From the IMG/VR virus record IMGVR_UViG_3300025728_000009, positions 1 through 64,000 of that record: a stretch of 64,000 bases of DNA; one strand, given 5' to 3'. A model generated the notes under the pieces. That model had not been told where the DNA came from and made no database searches. It was given only the letters and a program-made list of their open reading frames with translations. This document shows, in pieces, positions 46,649-55,683 of this stretch (its first letter is position 1; every line of letters begins with the position of its first letter). Source of the stretch: a virus. A program made the position numbers and the translations under genes.

Positions 46649-47242
46649 GTGATCCCATCACAAGCTGACATAGACAAACGTAAAAAGAACTTAGAAAAAC
46701 TCTTAAAGCAAATTGATAAAGAGACAGGGAAGTCAATTGAGTGTAAGATGCTTACTGTTGTTCGTGGCGCTATCCGTAAATCTTGGATGTCAAGTCCTAC
46801 AAAACTCTCTTATCTAGAGCTGGGCATTGAACCAGACATGGACGACACAAACCGTAGGAAGTGGAAATGCCAGTGCGAGATTTGCAAAGAATGGTTTAAG
46901 CTTGCTGATATTCAGATCGACCACATTGATGGGCATAATACTTTCACACAGAAGTCAGATTTTGAAAGTTATTTTGACAGCATCTTGATGGTAGGGTATG
47001 ATGGACTCCAGCGGCTTTGTATAGATTGCCATGCTGTGAAGACTTATGCTGACGCTCACAGCCTTACTTTCGAGCAAGCTGAGAAGGAGAAAGGTGTAAT
47101 TAAGATTATTAACCTTACAGCAGCAGCACAGAAGAAGTGGCTGAAAGATAAGGGTGTTAAACCGGGATCTAATGAAGAGATTAGACGTAATCAAATTCGT
47201 AATGTTTTAGAACAGGAGAAAGATAATGATCGATGTAATTAG
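46649..47242 (+). CDS. HNH nuclease
   Basis: 197 residues, GTG start after GAGG. CQCEICKEWF (first Cys pair), IQIDHIDGHNT (His-Asp-His core) and LCIDCHAVKT (second Cys pair), about 70-128: an HNH domain with a structural zinc. No AP2 or NUMOD segment; this type is a fixed member of replication modules in many phages, so it may act in DNA processing and not as a homing enzyme. Confidence 0.85.
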   Translation: MIPSQADIDKRKKNLEKLLKQIDKETGKSIECKMLTVVRGAIRKSWMSSPTKLSYLELGIEPDMDDTNRRKWKCQCEICKEWFKLADIQIDHIDGHNTFTQKSDFESYFDSILMVGYDGLQRLCIDCHAVKTYADAHSLTFEQAEKEKGVIKIINLTAAAQKKWLKDKGVKPGSNEEIRRNQIRNVLEQEKDNDRCN

Positions 47243-47423
47243 AAAGATTTACTACGGTGATACAGGTTCCGGTGATTTTGCAGAAGTAACAGTTGACTCA
47301 ATTGCTAACTATGCTGTCTTACTGGGTAACGAATCTATTACTGGTGATAAACGAACTGTCATTTATAAATCAGACATTGACAATCTTGTTGAAGCACTTC
47401 GTGAACTACAGGGGTATTTGTGA
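47226..47423 (+). CDS. Hypothetical protein
   Basis: 65 residues (MIDVIRKIYYGDTGSGDFAE), AGGAGAA upstream in the previous gene. No family recognised. Confidence 0.7.
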   Translation: MIDVIRKIYYGDTGSGDFAEVTVDSIANYAVLLGNESITGDKRTVIYKSDIDNLVEALRELQGYL

Positions 47424-47638
47424 TGACTGACAAGAAACCTAAAGTTAACACCTTGGCCTACACCGAGCTTTCCATTCAAATTGCAACTCTTTCAGCCAAA
47501 GTTGATAAGCTGCTTGAGTTGGCTATGAAGCAACAACAGCCTGTGAAGTATTGGGTATGTTCTGAAGATGGATCTCCCGGTAAATGGGAAGAAAAGAATC
47601 TTTCTGATGATGAACAATTTGGAGAATCTTTTAAATGA
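47420..47638 (+). CDS. Hypothetical protein
   Basis: 72 residues, four-base overlap before and after. A helical N-terminal half with leucine heptads (ATLSAKVDKLLELAMK). No family recognised. Confidence 0.65.
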   Translation: MMTDKKPKVNTLAYTELSIQIATLSAKVDKLLELAMKQQQPVKYWVCSEDGSPGKWEEKNLSDDEQFGESFK

Positions 47639-47721
47639 ACTATTGGACAGCAACATTAACAGCAGAACTTATTCAGTTTGGTGCATTTTTTAATATCTGG
47701 TGCTCAATCTTGGGGATTTAG
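47635..47721 (+). CDS. Membrane microprotein
   Basis: 28 residues (MNYWTATLTAELIQFGAFFN...), mostly hydrophobic. ATGA overlap with the previous gene. Confidence 0.5.
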   Translation: MNYWTATLTAELIQFGAFFNIWCSILGI

Positions 47722-47723
47722 TA

Positions 47724-47945
47724 ATGGGAGAATTAGTTGATCTATTTCCAAACAAACAAGTTACGGATAAACCAGTTCAACACACTATATCTAAGTTAGA
47801 CTTCTGGAAAGGTAGGAATGAGATTATAAGTCGTGACTTTCATTCGTTCAGCGTGTATCAGAAACAAGAGACACTTGATACAGTATTAACAATCAATAAC
47901 CAACTCTATGAATTGGTATTAAAACTTAAAGGGGAATTGGATTGA
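47724..47945 (+). CDS. Hypothetical protein
   Basis: 73 residues from the ATG at 47724, after GGGG. Helical C-terminus (VLTINNQLYELVLKLKGEL). Overlaps the exonuclease start. Confidence 0.65.
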   Translation: MGELVDLFPNKQVTDKPVQHTISKLDFWKGRNEIISRDFHSFSVYQKQETLDTVLTINNQLYELVLKLKGELD

Positions 47946-48877
47946 TTAGTAAAGAATGGCACAGTGAAGCATTGAGTCTTCGTGATAAAGGTTTTAGTGG
48001 TCGAGCGATTGCTAATATCATTGGTAAGAGCAAGACTCAAGTTAATGATCTTTTTAAGTTTATGTTTGATAGTCGGCAAGAAGTGAATCTACATGCTCCT
48101 GATATCAAAGGGCCAAAGATTCTATTTATCGACATTGAGACGAAGCCCATCCTTGCCCACGTATGGCGATTGTTTGACCAGAACGTAGGCTTGAATCAAA
48201 TCCAAGAAGACTGGGCGATACTCAGCTACTGCGCTAAATGGAAAGGTTCAGAAGATGTAATTTATGAGGATCTTGAAGGTTCACAAGACTTTGAAGATGA
48301 CAGTAAACTTCTAGGCAGTCTTTGGAAACTCCTTAATGAAGCAGATATTGTGGTTGGTCAAAACAGTAAACGCTTCGATACAAAAAAGGTGGCAGCGAGA
48401 TTGGTTATGAACGGCTATCCAAAGCCAAGCACTTATCGTCAGATTGATACGATGATTATTGCAAAGGCTCAGTTTGGTCTGACCAGCAACAAACTCCAAT
48501 ATTTAACGGATAAGTTGTGTACTCAGCATAAGAAATTGGATCACGGTAAGTTTGCCGGTCATTTACTTTGGTCTGAGTGCATGAAGAACAACCCCGCAGC
48601 TTGGGCAGAAATGCGTGAATACAATATTGCCGATGTCCTGAGTCTAGAAGAACTCTACGATTTGCTCAGTTCGTGGGACAACACACTTCCTAACTTTGAT
48701 GTGTATGTAGATGAAATTCTAGATATGTCTGTGTGGGAAGAGGATGGTTTCCATTACTCGAACGTAGGTAAATATAAGCGGTATCGGAATAAAATTACTG
48801 GTGTTCAACGGCGTTCTCGTGTTAATCTATTGCCGAAGGAAAAGAGGGACAGCTTGTTGTCTAATATTGCAGGGTAA
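47942..48877 (+). CDS. DEDD-family 3'-5' exonuclease with N-terminal helix-turn-helix
   Basis: 311 residues, TTG start after GGGG. Residues 10-40 form a helix-turn-helix (DKGFSGRAIANIIGKSKTQV). The RNase H-like core has FIDIETKP (about 62-69, DxE), VVGQNSKRFD (about 138-147) and YNIADVLSLEELY (about 228-240), the Exo I-III motifs of DEDD nucleases. Probably trims DNA or RNA ends; the fused DNA-binding segment is noteworthy. Confidence 0.85.
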   Translation: MISKEWHSEALSLRDKGFSGRAIANIIGKSKTQVNDLFKFMFDSRQEVNLHAPDIKGPKILFIDIETKPILAHVWRLFDQNVGLNQIQEDWAILSYCAKWKGSEDVIYEDLEGSQDFEDDSKLLGSLWKLLNEADIVVGQNSKRFDTKKVAARLVMNGYPKPSTYRQIDTMIIAKAQFGLTSNKLQYLTDKLCTQHKKLDHGKFAGHLLWSECMKNNPAAWAEMREYNIADVLSLEELYDLLSSWDNTLPNFDVYVDEILDMSVWEEDGFHYSNVGKYKRYRNKITGVQRRSRVNLLPKEKRDSLLSNIAG

Positions 48878-48879
48878 AT

Positions 48880-49188
48880 ATGAGCATTCACAACCGAGTA
48901 CACGAAGCACACCGCTACACAGTCTTAGCTCAATTCAAAGAAAATAAATATCTTCCACAAACACCAGAGGGTCTGTTAGAATTCTTGTTTGATGAGGATA
49001 GTGAATACAGGATTTATTACTATGATGATCCATATACAAAGAACACAATTGGTCAACGATTGAATACTATGTGGATGCTTCCTCTCTGGTTTGTATGTGC
49101 CCCTTTCTTGTGGGTGTTTACAGGTGATACGGGGATTAATCAACACAGTAAGCTTGGTAAGTGGATTAGTAAGATGACAGGAGCTTAA
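48880..49188 (+). CDS. Hypothetical membrane-associated protein
   Basis: 102 residues with one hydrophobic helix (MLPLWFVCAPFLWVF, about 65-80). Remaining parts polar. No family recognised. Confidence 0.7.
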   Translation: MSIHNRVHEAHRYTVLAQFKENKYLPQTPEGLLEFLFDEDSEYRIYYYDDPYTKNTIGQRLNTMWMLPLWFVCAPFLWVFTGDTGINQHSKLGKWISKMTGA

Positions 49189-49189
49189 T

Positions 49190-49342
49190 ATGGATTTTCG
49201 ATTGTATGAACGAGTGAATACACTAGAGAAAGAACTTGACGATATGCGTTTGCTCGTTCATACTCTCAAACAAGAACAAAGCAATATGCTTGAACAAATT
49301 AAAAGATTGAAGGAGATTAATAGTGATGGCAGCGGAAAGTAA
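49190..49342 (+). CDS. Small coiled-coil protein
   Basis: 50 residues (MDFRLYERVNTLEKELDDMR), clear heptads. Overlaps the next gene, whose AAGGAG lies within it. Confidence 0.65.
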   Translation: MDFRLYERVNTLEKELDDMRLLVHTLKQEQSNMLEQIKRLKEINSDGSGK

Positions 49343-49898
49343 CGAGTTTCAAATTGGAGATATCATAAAAACTAAAGACTTGGCTTGGGATCAGTACGCA
49401 AAAGAACTCCAGCGATTTGGATTTATGCGTGGTGCTACCTACGAAGTGTCTGGTGTATATAATAAAGGATTGACTATTTCTATTAAAGGAAGCTGGTCAA
49501 GCTATTACGCAAAATACTTTGAGTTGCATTGGGGAACTAAGGCAGAGAATGAATCCTCTATCGCACGCCCTGTACTTGAGGAACGTAAAGTTGGCAAAGT
49601 CCAGATGGACTTGTTCGATTCAGGCTTCCCCAATGCAATCACTGAAGTTGCAAAGGTAATGACATGGGCTGCTGAGAATAAAGGCTATAAACCTCATGAT
49701 TGGAAAGGTCTTCCAAACGCCGAAACTGAATTCTCTGCTGCTGCTAGTCGTCATCGGGTAAAGGGTTTTATCCAGAAAGCTGAAGGTGTTGCAGCTATTG
49801 ACAGGACGGATGAAGAGAGTAATATTGTCCACTTGGCTCATACTGCATTTAATATTCTTGCTGAACTTGAACTTGTTTTAACTGGTAAAATCAAATGA
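49326..49898 (+). CDS. dATP/dGTP diphosphohydrolase-like protein
   Basis: 190 residues from the ATG at 49326 (GTG one codon earlier possible). The first 70 residues are a small beta domain. The C-terminal half has FPNAITEVAKVMTWAAENKGY, HDWKGLPNAE, ASRHRVKGF and DEESNIVHLAHTAFN, the order of conserved blocks in the phage dATP/dGTP diphosphohydrolase family (formerly DUF5664). That family would hydrolyse dATP or dGTP to monophosphates. Works with the MazG-like gene two genes on. Confidence 0.75.
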   Translation: MAAESNEFQIGDIIKTKDLAWDQYAKELQRFGFMRGATYEVSGVYNKGLTISIKGSWSSYYAKYFELHWGTKAENESSIARPVLEERKVGKVQMDLFDSGFPNAITEVAKVMTWAAENKGYKPHDWKGLPNAETEFSAAASRHRVKGFIQKAEGVAAIDRTDEESNIVHLAHTAFNILAELELVLTGKIK

Positions 49899-50113
49899 AA
49901 CAAAGTAGAATAGATTCAGTTAAAGAAGTGGTATGCAATACTGGTGTAGGAATGGTGGGATCATGGCTTATTACAATGGCTTGCCTGATGTTCTTCACTA
50001 CACCAGTTGGGATTGCAACATCCACGACTCTAGGATGCACTTGCTGGAGTTTGATGAGAGGTTATGTTGTGAGACGATATTTTGATTCAAAGCTAGAAAC
50101 ACAAATTAATTAA
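49895..50113 (+). CDS. Small membrane protein (DUF7220-like)
   Basis: 72 residues, two hydrophobic helices (about 18-35 and 37-55), then YVVRRYFDSK. Layout matches a small phage membrane protein family that ends in an Arg-rich RRYF-type motif. Overlaps the gene before. Confidence 0.7.
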   Translation: MKQSRIDSVKEVVCNTGVGMVGSWLITMACLMFFTTPVGIATSTTLGCTCWSLMRGYVVRRYFDSKLETQIN

Positions 50114-50122
50114 GGAGAAGTT

Positions 50123-50608
50123 GTGAAAGATTTGCCAAAGCTTTACAAGAACATCGTAGATTGGAACAAGAAGGCAGGTAGCCGATATGAACCATTTGAT
50201 ACAGTGGAGTGGTGGAGTAAGATGGAACTTCAATCAAACCTCCTGAAAGAAGAGTCTAGTGAAGTTGGTGAAGCTGTAGAGTATTGTGATGCTGAAAACC
50301 TTCTAGCTGAAGCCTGTGATGTTTTTGTAATCTGGTCTTACCTTGCTAACCAGTTGGAGAAAGCTGGTTATGATGTCCAAGGTGCAATTGAAGAGATTGG
50401 TCGGGTAAATAACACAAAGATTTTCAATACTTATTCTGAAGCTTCTGATACACTAACGTGGTATGAATCTAAAGGCGAGGAAGGCTATTATATTGAAGAG
50501 TCTTACTTGAACAATCTTCCTTACTACACTGTTCGGAACAAGAATGGTAAAGTAGTTAAACCAAAGGACTTTGTTAAGGTAGTTTTGAAGGGGTATGTAC
50601 CTAAATGA
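50123..50608 (+). CDS. MazG-like NTP pyrophosphohydrolase
   Basis: 161 residues, GTG start after AAGGAGAA. LLKEESSEVGEAVEY (about 40-54) followed by LAEACDVFVIWSYL gives the EExxE ... ExxD metal site of all-alpha NTP pyrophosphohydrolases, and RVNNTKIF matches the substrate helix end. C-terminal 50 residues end in KVVKPKDFVK. Cleaves (d)NTPs to monophosphate and pyrophosphate or lowers ppGpp; substrate not shown. Confidence 0.8.
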   Translation: MKDLPKLYKNIVDWNKKAGSRYEPFDTVEWWSKMELQSNLLKEESSEVGEAVEYCDAENLLAEACDVFVIWSYLANQLEKAGYDVQGAIEEIGRVNNTKIFNTYSEASDTLTWYESKGEEGYYIEESYLNNLPYYTVRNKNGKVVKPKDFVKVVLKGYVPK

Positions 50609-50760
50609 ACAAAGAACAAACAATGAATTGGAAGCTTGACGTAACAACAAAAGAATATTATTATCGTCTGGTTGACACAGGACATGCGTGGGAGTTCTAC
50701 CCAGAATTGCCGGGTAGTTGGGAAGAATGTAAAGTAATTTTGGAGGAAGAGAATGAGTGA
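50605..50760 (+). CDS. Small hypothetical protein
   Basis: 51 residues (MNKEQTMNWKLDVTTKEYYY), acidic C-terminus carrying the thyX ribosome site GGAGG. Overlaps both neighbours. Confidence 0.65.
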   Translation: MNKEQTMNWKLDVTTKEYYYRLVDTGHAWEFYPELPGSWEECKVILEEENE

Positions 50761-51724
50761 CCAAGTAAGTGCAAAAGTAATTGCTCACAGTAAAGCCAAG
50801 GAGACAGGTAAAGAAGTCATTACATTTGAGCTTGAGTTTCCACGGATTGTTTTGGCTGAGTTCAATACACACAATGCTCTGTCAAAGAATTCCAGTTCCT
50901 CCCGTGCTATTCCTGTACAAACGATGTTGGCACAAGTACGAGATGATCCGGCAATGCCTGTACGCTTCGGAAAGAAGAATAAAGGCATGCAAGATGCTGG
51001 AGAGCATGATGGGTTAGTTGACCTTTGGAATGATTACTTAGATGATTCTGAGGCTTATGGTGCAGAAGATGCTTGGCGAATGGCTGCCCAAAGTGCAGCA
51101 AGTTTTGCAGGTGCATTTGACGAAGCCGGTTATGCTAAACAAATCTGTAATCGTTTGATTGAACCGTTCCAACGAATGAAAGTTGTAATGACTGCTACAG
51201 AGCTAGCAAATTTTCTTTGGTTGCGTGATCATCCAGCAGCAGATCCAACTATCGAAGCTTTGGCACAGAAGATTAAGAAAGCTTATATTAACTCTGGAGC
51301 GGTTGAACTTGATGTAGGTGACTGGCATGTACCTTATTTTTGTGGGAGTTGGGGTAAGGGTGTTTGGAAGAAAGGGCTTGAAGTAGAAAGCCTTCAAGAC
51401 GCTTTGGACATTAGCGCTAGTTGTGCAGCACAAGTTTCTTACAGGAAGTTAGATGATAGTGCAGAAAAGGCTAAGTCTGTTGTTGATCGGTTGAACTTGG
51501 GTGTTGACATTACTGAGCCAATGCATGTTTCTCCAACGGAACACCAATGTACACCAATTGGTCAGCCAGATTTATATGGTAAAGTTAATCACCCTTTCAA
51601 TCCAAACACTTGGCAAGAAGGTGTGACACACGTTAAAAAGAATGGTACACTTTGTTCAGGCAACCTAGAAGGGTTTGTTCAGTACCGGAAACTTATTCCC
51701 GGTAATTGCTACGGAGAGAAATAA
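50753..51724 (+). CDS. thyX: Flavin-dependent thymidylate synthase ThyX
   Basis: 323 residues. THNALSKNSSSSRAIP (about 39-54) is the degenerate ThyX signature (the usual RHRxxSxNxxSxRY), and NRLIEPFQRMKVVMTATELANF (about 133-154) is the helix with the substrate-binding residues. Makes dTMP from dUMP using FAD, NADPH and methylene-THF. Supplies the polymerase together with dCMP deaminase (8365) and NrdA/NrdB. Longer than typical ThyX by about 80 residues, as in many phage versions. Confidence 0.88.
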   Translation: MSDQVSAKVIAHSKAKETGKEVITFELEFPRIVLAEFNTHNALSKNSSSSRAIPVQTMLAQVRDDPAMPVRFGKKNKGMQDAGEHDGLVDLWNDYLDDSEAYGAEDAWRMAAQSAASFAGAFDEAGYAKQICNRLIEPFQRMKVVMTATELANFLWLRDHPAADPTIEALAQKIKKAYINSGAVELDVGDWHVPYFCGSWGKGVWKKGLEVESLQDALDISASCAAQVSYRKLDDSAEKAKSVVDRLNLGVDITEPMHVSPTEHQCTPIGQPDLYGKVNHPFNPNTWQEGVTHVKKNGTLCSGNLEGFVQYRKLIPGNCYGEK

Positions 51725-51725
51725 A

Positions 51726-51926
51726 ATGAGCTTTGAAAACAATAGTGACTCGCCAATTGAATTCTTTATTTTGGAAGTTGCATCACTGATGGCAATTAGG
51801 GAGGGTATTGCTCACCGAGAGGCACATGTAAAGATTCTTGAAACATTATCAGAGTGGGTTTTCTTATATGAGTCAGGCTTGACCGCAAAGCTTTCTTATA
51901 ATAAATTTCGGAGTAGTAGTGTATGA
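51726..51926 (+). CDS. Hypothetical protein
   Basis: 66 residues from the ATG at 51726, GGAGA upstream. Helical (FFILEVASLMAIREGIAHRE). No family recognised. Confidence 0.65.
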   Translation: MSFENNSDSPIEFFILEVASLMAIREGIAHREAHVKILETLSEWVFLYESGLTAKLSYNKFRSSSV

Positions 51927-52090
51927 AAGAACTTATCATTGATTCAGTAGATGATGGTTGTGAAGGGTTTCTGCGAATCGTTGTAGATGGGGAAAAGATT
52001 CAGTCCGACTGTCCTTATAACTTCTTTGACCAGCTTCTTACGGCACTTGGCTTTAATGCAGTTTATAATAATATTGAGGAAGACGTATGA
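51923..52090 (+). CDS. Small acidic protein
   Basis: 55 residues (MKELIIDSVDDGCEGFLRIV). ATGA overlaps at both ends. No family recognised. Confidence 0.65.
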   Translation: MKELIIDSVDDGCEGFLRIVVDGEKIQSDCPYNFFDQLLTALGFNAVYNNIEEDV

Positions 52091-52458
52091 TTGGTTACAG
52101 CCTAAGCTTGTCAGATATGTTGTTGGTAGAAGGTTTCAAAGAGGCTTTTGGGGAAGACAATAAAGAACTAATTAATAAGTATCTTTATGATAACGGGATG
52201 GATTGCACTCTTGGTGTAGATGAGGTAGTATGCCGACATCGTAATCTTCGCGGGCAAGTTGTTAATTGCCTTCGTTGGGAAGCACACGAGCGGGATGATC
52301 CAAACTGGATGTCTGGGGATGGTTGCTCTTGGGATAATAAAATTGAGAACAGCAGCCTTGACCTTCGCATTCAACTAAAGAATATGGGCAAGATTTTGAA
52401 TACTGGAGACTTCTGTGATTATGCTGAACGTCATGGTATTCAGTCGGATAGTAAATAA
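52087..52458 (+). CDS. Hypothetical protein
   Basis: 123 residues, GAGGAAG upstream. Contains GMDCTLGVDEVVCRHRNLRG and a His/Asp-rich ERDDPNWMSGDG. No family recognised. Confidence 0.7.
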   Translation: MIGYSLSLSDMLLVEGFKEAFGEDNKELINKYLYDNGMDCTLGVDEVVCRHRNLRGQVVNCLRWEAHERDDPNWMSGDGCSWDNKIENSSLDLRIQLKNMGKILNTGDFCDYAERHGIQSDSK

Positions 52459-52472
52459 TTAAGGGGAATGTT

Positions 52473-54641
52473 TTGAAAGTAACAAAACGAACTGGGGTGT
52501 CGGAAGTTTTTGAAGTAGAGAAGATTAAGAAAGTTGTTCATTGGGCGTGTGAGGGTTTGGAGGTCAATCCTCTGGCCCTTGAATCTAAGTTTGATGAGTT
52601 CCTTTTTGATGGAATTAGCTCTAAACAACTTCAAGCCAATATTATTGACAATGCTAAGACTCTAGCAACTCCACAAGAACCTGACTGGGTATTTGTTGCT
52701 GGTCGTCTTGAGACTATGAATCGTTGGGCTGAAACACGGACTTATGAAATCCCGTTCCTTGAGTTCGTGAAAGAACAAGAAGTGCTTGGTTTCTGGACTC
52801 ATGAAATGTTCAAACAATATTCTGATGAGGACATTGAAGAGCTTGGTGAGTACATTGTACAAGAGCGTGACCTTGACCATTCAATTGCATCTGTTCTGAC
52901 AGCGAAGAGTAAATATCTTCTACCTAATGAATGTATCCAACACATGTTCATGGGTAACGCAATGATTATTGCTGGGCCTGAAGAACAAGATAAAGTTGGT
53001 TTTGCTAAGAAAGTATATGATGCATTGAGCGAACGTAAGATCAGCCTTGCAACCCCTTGGCTTAGTAACCTTCGTAACGCTGGTAATATTAGTAGCTGCT
53101 TCATTATTTCGGTTGATGATAATATCCATTCGATTTATGACAACCTGAAGAATGCGGCTCTGGTAAGTAAGAATGGTGGTGGACTAGGTGTGGACCTTGC
53201 TCGTGTTCGTTGCCGTGGTAGTAAGTTGATGGGGCAAGAGGGTGGAAGTGGTGGTATTATTGGATGGGTAAAACTGTTTAACGATACAGCAGTCAGTGTG
53301 AATCAGGGTGGTAAACGAGCTGGCGCTTTCACCGTAGCTGTGCCTATTTGGCACGGGGATGTGGATGTCTACTTGGATGTACAGACTGAAGCTGGTGATC
53401 AACGCCTTAAAGCCCATGACATCAAAACTCAAGTTGGTATCTATGACTTGTTCATGGAAACAAAGAATGATTCAACTAAAGAGTGGTATACATTCTGCCC
53501 TTATGAAGTAGAAGAGAAACTCGGTATTCAGTTGTTCTCTGTGTTTGGTGAAGAGTTTAATCAAGCTTATAACACTTGTGTACTTGCAGCAGATCAAGGG
53601 AAGCTCAAGACGGTTCGTAAACACAATGCTAAAGAACTGTGGAAGAAAGTGTTGCGTGTTCAGTTTGAAACAGGGATGCCTTATGTTGCTTTCTTAGATG
53701 AGATCAACAAGCATAATCCAAACAAACATATTGGCAACATCCCTTGTGTAAACCTTTGCACTGAATCGTTTAGTGTTGTGATTCCAGACAAACTTAGCCA
53801 TACATGCAACTTGGCAAGTTTGGTCGTTGGTCGTATTACTCTGGAGCAACTGGTAGAGTCTGCAGCACTGGCAACACGGATTCTGGATAATGGTATTGCG
53901 CTGACTAAGGCACCAACGAAAGAGAGTGAAGATCATAATAACCTTCTTCGCACAATTGGTGTTGGGATTCAGGGATATGCTGACCTAATTGCTCGGGAAA
54001 ATAAGAGCTTTCTAGACGTTGAGTTCGCAAGCTTGGTGGCAGAGTCAATTGAGTACGGATGCGTCTCTGAGAGTGTAAAACTCGCTAAAGAACGTGGTCC
54101 TTATCCGGCTTTTGAAGGTAGCGAGTGGAGTAATGGTAATCGAGTATCTACTTTCATCAGTAATGCAAGTGGTCGTTACGATTGGGTAGAACAACAGAAC
54201 CAGATTGATTTGTTTGGTATTCGGAATAGTCAACTAACTAGCCCAGCACCGAACACAAGCACTTCAATTTTCATGGATGCTGCTGCTAGTATGATGCCTG
54301 TGTACAGTGCCTTCTTTTATGAAGATAACCGTGACGGTTTGAATCCAGTTACATCAATGTACTTGAAAGAGAATCCACTTAGCTACGCTCGTGATATTAC
54401 TAAATTCAAACCTTGGGATTTGACGAAAACAGTTGGTGCAATGCAGAAATGGATTGACACAGGAATCTCAGCAGAGTATGTGATGGATAAAAACCAAACA
54501 GGCTTCAGTGCTAAATGGTTGTGGGATACTCATGAAAGTGCTTGGACCAACAAGAATAAAGCTGTATACTACATCCGCACCGTGAAGCAAGGTGAACGAT
54601 TAATTAAAGATGCAGTGGACTGTGTAGGCTGCGCTGGGTGA
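52473..54641 (+). CDS. nrdA: Class Ia ribonucleotide reductase, large subunit
   Basis: 722 residues, TTG start after AAGGGGAA. N-terminal degenerate ATP-cone (residues 1-90), then the 10-stranded barrel. Key residues seen: Cys in NISSCFI (near 208), NLCTE with the thiyl-radical Cys, the P-type loop SPAPNTSTS, and the C-terminal CVGC pair that regenerates the active site. Reduces NDPs to dNDPs with NrdB, whose gene follows after 14 bases. Confidence 0.96.
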   Translation: MKVTKRTGVSEVFEVEKIKKVVHWACEGLEVNPLALESKFDEFLFDGISSKQLQANIIDNAKTLATPQEPDWVFVAGRLETMNRWAETRTYEIPFLEFVKEQEVLGFWTHEMFKQYSDEDIEELGEYIVQERDLDHSIASVLTAKSKYLLPNECIQHMFMGNAMIIAGPEEQDKVGFAKKVYDALSERKISLATPWLSNLRNAGNISSCFIISVDDNIHSIYDNLKNAALVSKNGGGLGVDLARVRCRGSKLMGQEGGSGGIIGWVKLFNDTAVSVNQGGKRAGAFTVAVPIWHGDVDVYLDVQTEAGDQRLKAHDIKTQVGIYDLFMETKNDSTKEWYTFCPYEVEEKLGIQLFSVFGEEFNQAYNTCVLAADQGKLKTVRKHNAKELWKKVLRVQFETGMPYVAFLDEINKHNPNKHIGNIPCVNLCTESFSVVIPDKLSHTCNLASLVVGRITLEQLVESAALATRILDNGIALTKAPTKESEDHNNLLRTIGVGIQGYADLIARENKSFLDVEFASLVAESIEYGCVSESVKLAKERGPYPAFEGSEWSNGNRVSTFISNASGRYDWVEQQNQIDLFGIRNSQLTSPAPNTSTSIFMDAAASMMPVYSAFFYEDNRDGLNPVTSMYLKENPLSYARDITKFKPWDLTKTVGAMQKWIDTGISAEYVMDKNQTGFSAKWLWDTHESAWTNKNKAVYYIRTVKQGERLIKDAVDCVGCAG

Positions 54642-54655
54642 ATTAAGGAGAAAAG

Positions 54656-55675
54656 ATGAAGTTGAAAGCAACCCCGCTGTTCAATGAGAACGGCGGTGAT
54701 GGATACGAGGACCAAGAGATTATCAATGGTAATCCAACGGGTATTGCAAACCTTAATAATGTACGCTACTCGTGGGTAAATCCTTTGTACCGCACTATGG
54801 TTGGCAACTTCTGGGTTCCGCAGAAAGTGAGTCTGGTTGAGGATCGAATTACTTTATCTGAGTTGGATGAACAAGAAGAGGAAGCTGTTCGTAAGACACT
54901 TTCATTCTTGATCTTTCTTGATTCTTTCCAAGTTAATAACCTACCTAACGTGGCAGAGTTCATTACTTGTCCGGGTGTTAAGAACCTTCTTGCGGTACAG
55001 GCTTTTCAAGAAGTGATTCACAGTGAAACTTATCAGTATATCTTGGAAGCTCTATATCCAAGCATGAAGCGTGACGAGATTTACAACATGTGGCGTACCC
55101 ATGAACCACTGCGTAAACGTATTAAGTTTATCTCTGACATTGCACAGAAGTTTGTAGATAACAAAGATAAAGATTCATTTATTGATGTGGTGATTGCTAA
55201 CTTTATTCTTGAGGGTTTGTACTTCTATCAGGGGTTTGGTTACTTCCATCAGCTTGCACACCGTAAGAAGTTGGTGCAGACAGACAAGGAAATCACATAC
55301 ATCCAAACAGATGAACTGACTCACATGGGTATTTTTATTAATATCTTGAAAGAGTTGGGTGTTGAGCAATACAAGGAACGTATTATTGACATGTTCAAGC
55401 AAGCTGTTGAACAAGAGATTGAATGGTGTCATGATGTTTATGGGGATAAGATACTTGGTATCTCTAAGAAATCATCTGAGCAATATGTGAAGTGGTTGTG
55501 TAATGATCGCCTTGGTCGGTTGGGTATTCCAGAGGTTTATGAGGGTGTTGATAATCCTTACAAGCATATTGAGAATGCTTCAAAGCAAGGTGCTACCCGA
55601 GGTAATTTTTTTGAATCCTCTGCAATCACTAGCTATGACACATCTGAATCTGTGGATGGTTGGGATGATTTGTAA
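54656..55675 (+). CDS. nrdB: Class Ia ribonucleotide reductase, small subunit
   Basis: 339 residues, AAGGAGAA upstream. Diiron ligands visible: Asp in IFLDSFQ, Glu and His in FQEVIHSETY, Glu in ILEGLYF, Glu and His in QTDELTHMG. The Tyr in HSETYQYIL is the likely radical site. C-terminal acidic Trp-Asp-Asp-Leu tail would dock on NrdA. Confidence 0.96.
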   Translation: MKLKATPLFNENGGDGYEDQEIINGNPTGIANLNNVRYSWVNPLYRTMVGNFWVPQKVSLVEDRITLSELDEQEEEAVRKTLSFLIFLDSFQVNNLPNVAEFITCPGVKNLLAVQAFQEVIHSETYQYILEALYPSMKRDEIYNMWRTHEPLRKRIKFISDIAQKFVDNKDKDSFIDVVIANFILEGLYFYQGFGYFHQLAHRKKLVQTDKEITYIQTDELTHMGIFINILKELGVEQYKERIIDMFKQAVEQEIEWCHDVYGDKILGISKKSSEQYVKWLCNDRLGRLGIPEVYEGVDNPYKHIENASKQGATRGNFFESSAITSYDTSESVDGWDDL

Positions 55676-55683
55676 AATAAAAT

